Below, piece by piece: positions 6,531 to 6,638 of a stretch of DNA of 6,638 nucleotides. Source of the stretch: Endomicrobium sp. (GTDB lineage Bacteria; Elusimicrobiota; Endomicrobiia; Endomicrobiales; Endomicrobiaceae); assembly GCA_031273885.1 (NCBI GenBank), contig JAISRA010000068.1, positions 1 to 6,638 of the forward strand, read 5' to 3'. Under the pieces are notes generated by a model, which did no database searches, was not told the DNA's origin, and saw only the letters and a program-made list of their open reading frames with translations. Position 1 is the first letter of the stretch. Each line of letters begins with the position of its first letter. Both the position numbers and the translations under genes were made by a program.

Positions 6531-6638
6531 AATCTACAACTAATTGCAAAATTATTGAAATTTTAAATTTGTCGGATAAGCATCTGATTGAGTTAAGCAG
6601 AAATAATGTTCTTTCTTTATCTCTTGCAGAGATGAGAG
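6527..6638 (+). CDS. purL: Start of phosphoribosylformylglycinamidine synthase, PurL subunit (3' end outside window)
   Basis: Only the first 37 codons are present and the frame is open at the right edge. The translation includes LNLSDKHLIELSRNN then VLSLSLAEMR. This matches the linker segment that precedes the catalytic domain of PurL proteins (S-D-x-x-L-x-x-L-S, then L-x-L-S-L-x-E-M). PurL is the ATP-dependent synthetase part of FGAM synthase, working with PurS and a PurQ glutaminase. The start codon overlaps the TGA of the double-PurS gene as ATGA; the ribosome site is weak (AAGAG at 6511-6515, 11 bases before), so coupled translation is likely. Identity rests on the short linker match plus the position after purC and purS. 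Whether a PurQ domain is fused at the far end cannot be seen. Confidence 0.75.
   Translation, partial: MKSTTNCKIIEILNLSDKHLIELSRNNVLSLSLAEMR

Overview
This is an AT-rich, densely coded bacterial stretch (about 30% G+C in the lines I counted by eye). It looks like ordinary chromosomal housekeeping sequence, with no mobile element, CRISPR array, tRNA or rRNA visible. The LtaS-like enzyme, the LemA/HtpX pair, the long eukaryote-like form of PurC and the doubled PurS suggest a low-GC non-model bacterium. An Elusimicrobia (Endomicrobium-like) lineage is my best guess, but this rests on general resemblance and low GC, and I hold it weakly.

Layout. Left (1-1114, + strand): the C-terminal part of the ribosome-assembly GTPase EngB/YsxC, then a complete exodeoxyribonuclease III (xth). 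Middle (1130-4776, - strand): a three-gene set read right to left, made of an LtaS/MdoB-type membrane phosphotransferase (sulfatase fold), lemA (joined by an ATGA overlap) and the M48 membrane protease htpX. It converges on xth with only 15 bases between the stop codons. Positions 4777-5163 are a 387-base divergent intergenic region with two short perfect tandem duplications, an imperfect palindrome and weak promoter-like sequences. Right (5164-6638, + strand): a tightly overlapping purine operon of purC (SAICAR synthase), a single gene encoding two tandem PurS domains, and the first 37 codons of a purL-like gene that runs off the window.

How the genes work together. The minus-strand genes form a plausible envelope module: an extracytoplasmic alcohol-phosphate or phosphoethanolamine-type transferase, a membrane-anchored LemA protein and a membrane metalloprotease that often accompanies LemA. 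The plus-strand purine genes cover FGAM synthesis (PurS plus PurL; no PurQ glutaminase is seen here) and the later SAICAR step. The most interesting item is the fused PurS-PurS protein, which looks like a covalent version of the PurS dimer and resembles an intermediate towards the large single-chain PurL. I found no convincing wholly novel system; the other observations are of modest interest.
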